A DNA stretch of 32,282 nt. Source: SVQP01 sp045594445. Its GTDB lineage: Bacteria; Bacillota; Clostridia; Oscillospirales; CAG-272. The stretch lies in assembly GCA_045594445.1 (NCBI GenBank), contig JAZNYL010000094.1:1-32282 (forward strand), in the 5' to 3' direction. The notes below the pieces were generated by a model. The model was not told the DNA's origin, searched no databases, and saw only the letters and a program-made list of their open reading frames with translations. Numbering within the stretch: the stretch's first letter is position 1; every line of letters starts with the position of its first letter. This document shows, one piece after another, positions 32,030-32,282 of the stretch. The translations under genes and the position numbers were made by a program.

Positions 32030-32282
32030 TTACTTGGTCTTGAGAGAGTTCTCGTAGGACTCAACCATCTTCTTCAAAGTGTGACCCGTACGACCTTTGG
32101 AACGTGCATTCAATCTACTGAACCATTTTTCCGTATTTTTGCCCGTAAATATCTTAATGTCAAGCTTTGCCTTATCAGTATCTGTTATTGTTACAAAAAT
32201 CTTATCAATATACTGTGCCACGAACTCGGTCGTTATCATACCCGTACTTGCATCACGGATTGCCGCATCAATTCTCGTCTTA
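32030..32282 (-). CDS. partial CDS, possible serine-recombinase C-terminus
   Basis: The frame is open to the window edge, so only the last 83 residues are present, and the ATG at 32239 is unlikely to be the true start. It is rich in Lys, Thr and Ile. The pattern ITTEFVAQYIDKIFVTITDT, followed by LDIKIFTGKN, recalls the C-terminal part of large serine recombinases, where a helix, then IVHE-like and IDIYFNFIG-like strands, close the protein. Without the N-terminal catalytic domain this is tentative. It is AT-richer than the neighbouring genes, consistent with a mobile element to the right. Confidence 0.45.
   Translation of the reverse strand, partial: KTRIDAAIRDASTGMITTEFVAQYIDKIFVTITDTDKAKLDIKIFTGKNTEKWFSRLNARSKGRTGHTLKKMVESYENSLKTK

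Overview
The window reads as chromosomal DNA of a spore-forming clostridial Firmicute, probably a gut Oscillospirales- or Christensenellales-like lineage. The evidence is sigK with a pro-sequence, spoVAD and spoVAE, a CotF-like ferritin-fold protein, a SigH-like sigma factor, a DUF4364 regulator, CIRCE-controlled groESL, and many near-consensus SigA promoters with 16-17 bp spacers. Most genes are moderately GC-rich. An unknown HExxH protein (5056-6051) and the partial recombinase-like gene at the right edge are visibly AT-richer. This lineage placement is an inference, not a database result.

Layout. 1-520: a possible minus-strand structured RNA, a palindromic element and the acpP terminator. 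520-4701: acpP diverges from comEC-radA. 4774-6051: a palindromic element abutting an unknown zinc-peptidase-like gene. 6217-7515: a secreted S-layer-homology protein. 7595-10055: a promoter, a roughly 290-nt highly structured leader, an RluD-family pseudouridine synthase and a DUF3810 membrane protein. 10419-11816: murA. 11915-12227: 140-bp tandem repeats. 12357-13334: sigma factor plus zinc-ribbon operon. 13601-16229: DUF4364 diverging from homoserine dehydrogenase and a membrane protein. 16330-19200: two regulators, the second preceded by another copy of the palindromic element. 19472-21252: CotF-like protein convergent with a sodium:alanine-type symporter. 21387-23477: groES-groEL. 23521-24451: a palindrome array, then sigK. 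24535-25912: spoVAD-spoVAE. 25960-26813: uridine phosphorylase. 26813-27189: a complex palindrome filling the gap between convergent genes. 27192-31901: an operon of M29 aminopeptidase, GH39-like and GH78-like proteins. 32030-end: C-terminus of a possible recombinase.

The genes are mainly core functions: lipid synthesis, DNA uptake and repair, ribosome modification, peptidoglycan, threonine/methionine supply, chaperonin, sporulation and nucleoside salvage. The accessory interest lies between genes. There are at least five different inverted-repeat elements. One multi-hairpin RNA sits directly in front of an RNA-modifying enzyme, and there is an orphan promoter that fires straight into a terminator. 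One glycosidase-like protein appears to have lost its catalytic acid/base. The strongest candidate for something undescribed is the structured leader at about 7630-7922.
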